17,938 bases of DNA from Candidatus Pacearchaeota archaeon (lineage in GTDB: Archaea > Nanoarchaeota > Nanoarchaeia > Pacearchaeales > GW2011-AR1). The first letter of the stretch is position 1; each line of letters begins with the position of its first letter. Of the stretch, positions 17,667 to 17,938 are shown one piece after another. A program made the position numbers and the translations under genes. The notes under the pieces were generated by a model. That model saw nothing but the letters and a program-made list of their open reading frames with translations, did not search any database and was not told where the DNA came from. The stretch covers positions 1-17,938 of the forward strand of contig JALOBX010000008.1 in NCBI GenBank assembly GCA_023228065.1, read 5' to 3'.

Positions 17667-17938
17667 ATGTTAATAATAAGTGTGTTTCTAACAATAATAC
17701 TTTTTTCTATGGTTCTTAGTAACTACATAGACGACGCAAAACATATCGTGTTTGGGATATTTTTAATAATTATGGGTTTTTATTCTTACAATTACAATAC
17801 TCAACATGCCACATACAGCTGCGCAACATACCAAACAAACACATTTAAAGATATTCCTTCTAAGAATATTTATACAGTGCGAGTTGTTCGAAAAGAAATA
17901 AAGAATGATATGGATGTGTACACACACTATATATTAAT
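17667..17938 (+). CDS. Membrane protein (3' truncated by window end), 90+ aa
   Basis: Not recognised. The ATG lies two bases after the RNA ligase stop, with GGATGG upstream. Two hydrophobic segments, about 2-17 (LIISVFLTIILFSMVL) and 26-41 (IVFGIFLIIMGFYSYN), then a soluble part with YSCATYQTNTFKDIP and IYTVRVVRKEIK. The frame is still open at the last base. Confidence 0.65.
   Translation, partial: MLIISVFLTIILFSMVLSNYIDDAKHIVFGIFLIIMGFYSYNYNTQHATYSCATYQTNTFKDIPSKNIYTVRVVRKEIKNDMDVYTHYIL

Noticed and set aside
1..17938. CRISPR array, integrase, attachment site, insertion sequence
   Set aside because: No regularly spaced repeats, recombinase motifs, or terminal inverted repeats were seen.

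Overview
This is an AT-rich, almost completely coding window (about 30% G+C by eye). It carries roughly 56 very small genes, most of them 40-150 residues. They sit in tight directional clusters with 1-17 bp overlaps, strong GGAGG/AAGGAG ribosome binding sites, some GTG and TTG starts, one lone tRNA and no metabolic operons. That texture fits the accessory (early or host-takeover) region of a large tailed-phage genome. Recognisable genes agree: an HNH endonuclease, a Lar-like anti-restriction protein, an Rnl2-type RNA ligase, a tRNA-Arg, a metallo-beta-lactamase-fold hydrolase, a CoaD-like enzyme and several small zinc-ribbon families that recur in phages. No virion, terminase, polymerase, integrase or CRISPR sequence is visible. 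The Shine-Dalgarno sites suggest a host with a canonical anti-SD, and the tRNA resembles bacterial tRNA-Arg(UCU); the host cannot be named.

Layout. (I) Plus, 1-1340: MBL-fold hydrolase (5' end outside the window), small membrane protein, CoaD-like gene with a frame break. (II) Minus, 2551 down to 1400: five small genes meeting cluster I at a shared hairpin terminator. (III) Plus, 2704-8217: HNH and Lar-like genes, zinc-ribbon proteins, tRNA-Arg(TCT), an internal terminator at 6296 and a final one at 8229. (IV) Plus, 8327-9539, terminator 9572. (V) Plus, 9693-11735, terminator 11749. (VI) Minus, 12207 down to 11791. (VII) Plus, one gene, 12301-12534, terminator 12542. (VIII) Minus, 13175 down to 12590. 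(IX) Plus, 13306 to the window end, including the RNA ligase.

The clusters look like modular transcription units. Five of the six plus-strand clusters begin with the same 19-bp element, best form ACATATA-N5-TATATGT (at 2645, 8271, 9611, 12249 and 13250). In four of them it lies 40-47 bases before the ribosome binding site. The copy at 12249 is a perfect palindrome between two divergent clusters and sits at the same distance from both. I read it as a phage promoter or operator; it is the strongest candidate here for an undescribed regulatory system.

Other points of note. The tRNA-Arg appears to have exchanged its universal G19-C56 tertiary pair for C19-G56. Three genes (CoaD-like at 847, a small gene at 10077 and one at 14396) show single-base frame breaks; the last has a TTT-TGA context that could also be recoding. 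About sixteen genes encode Cys-x2-Cys zinc-ribbon-like proteins and about ten encode one- to three-helix membrane proteins. Most genes have no function I can assign; for these I describe only what is visible.
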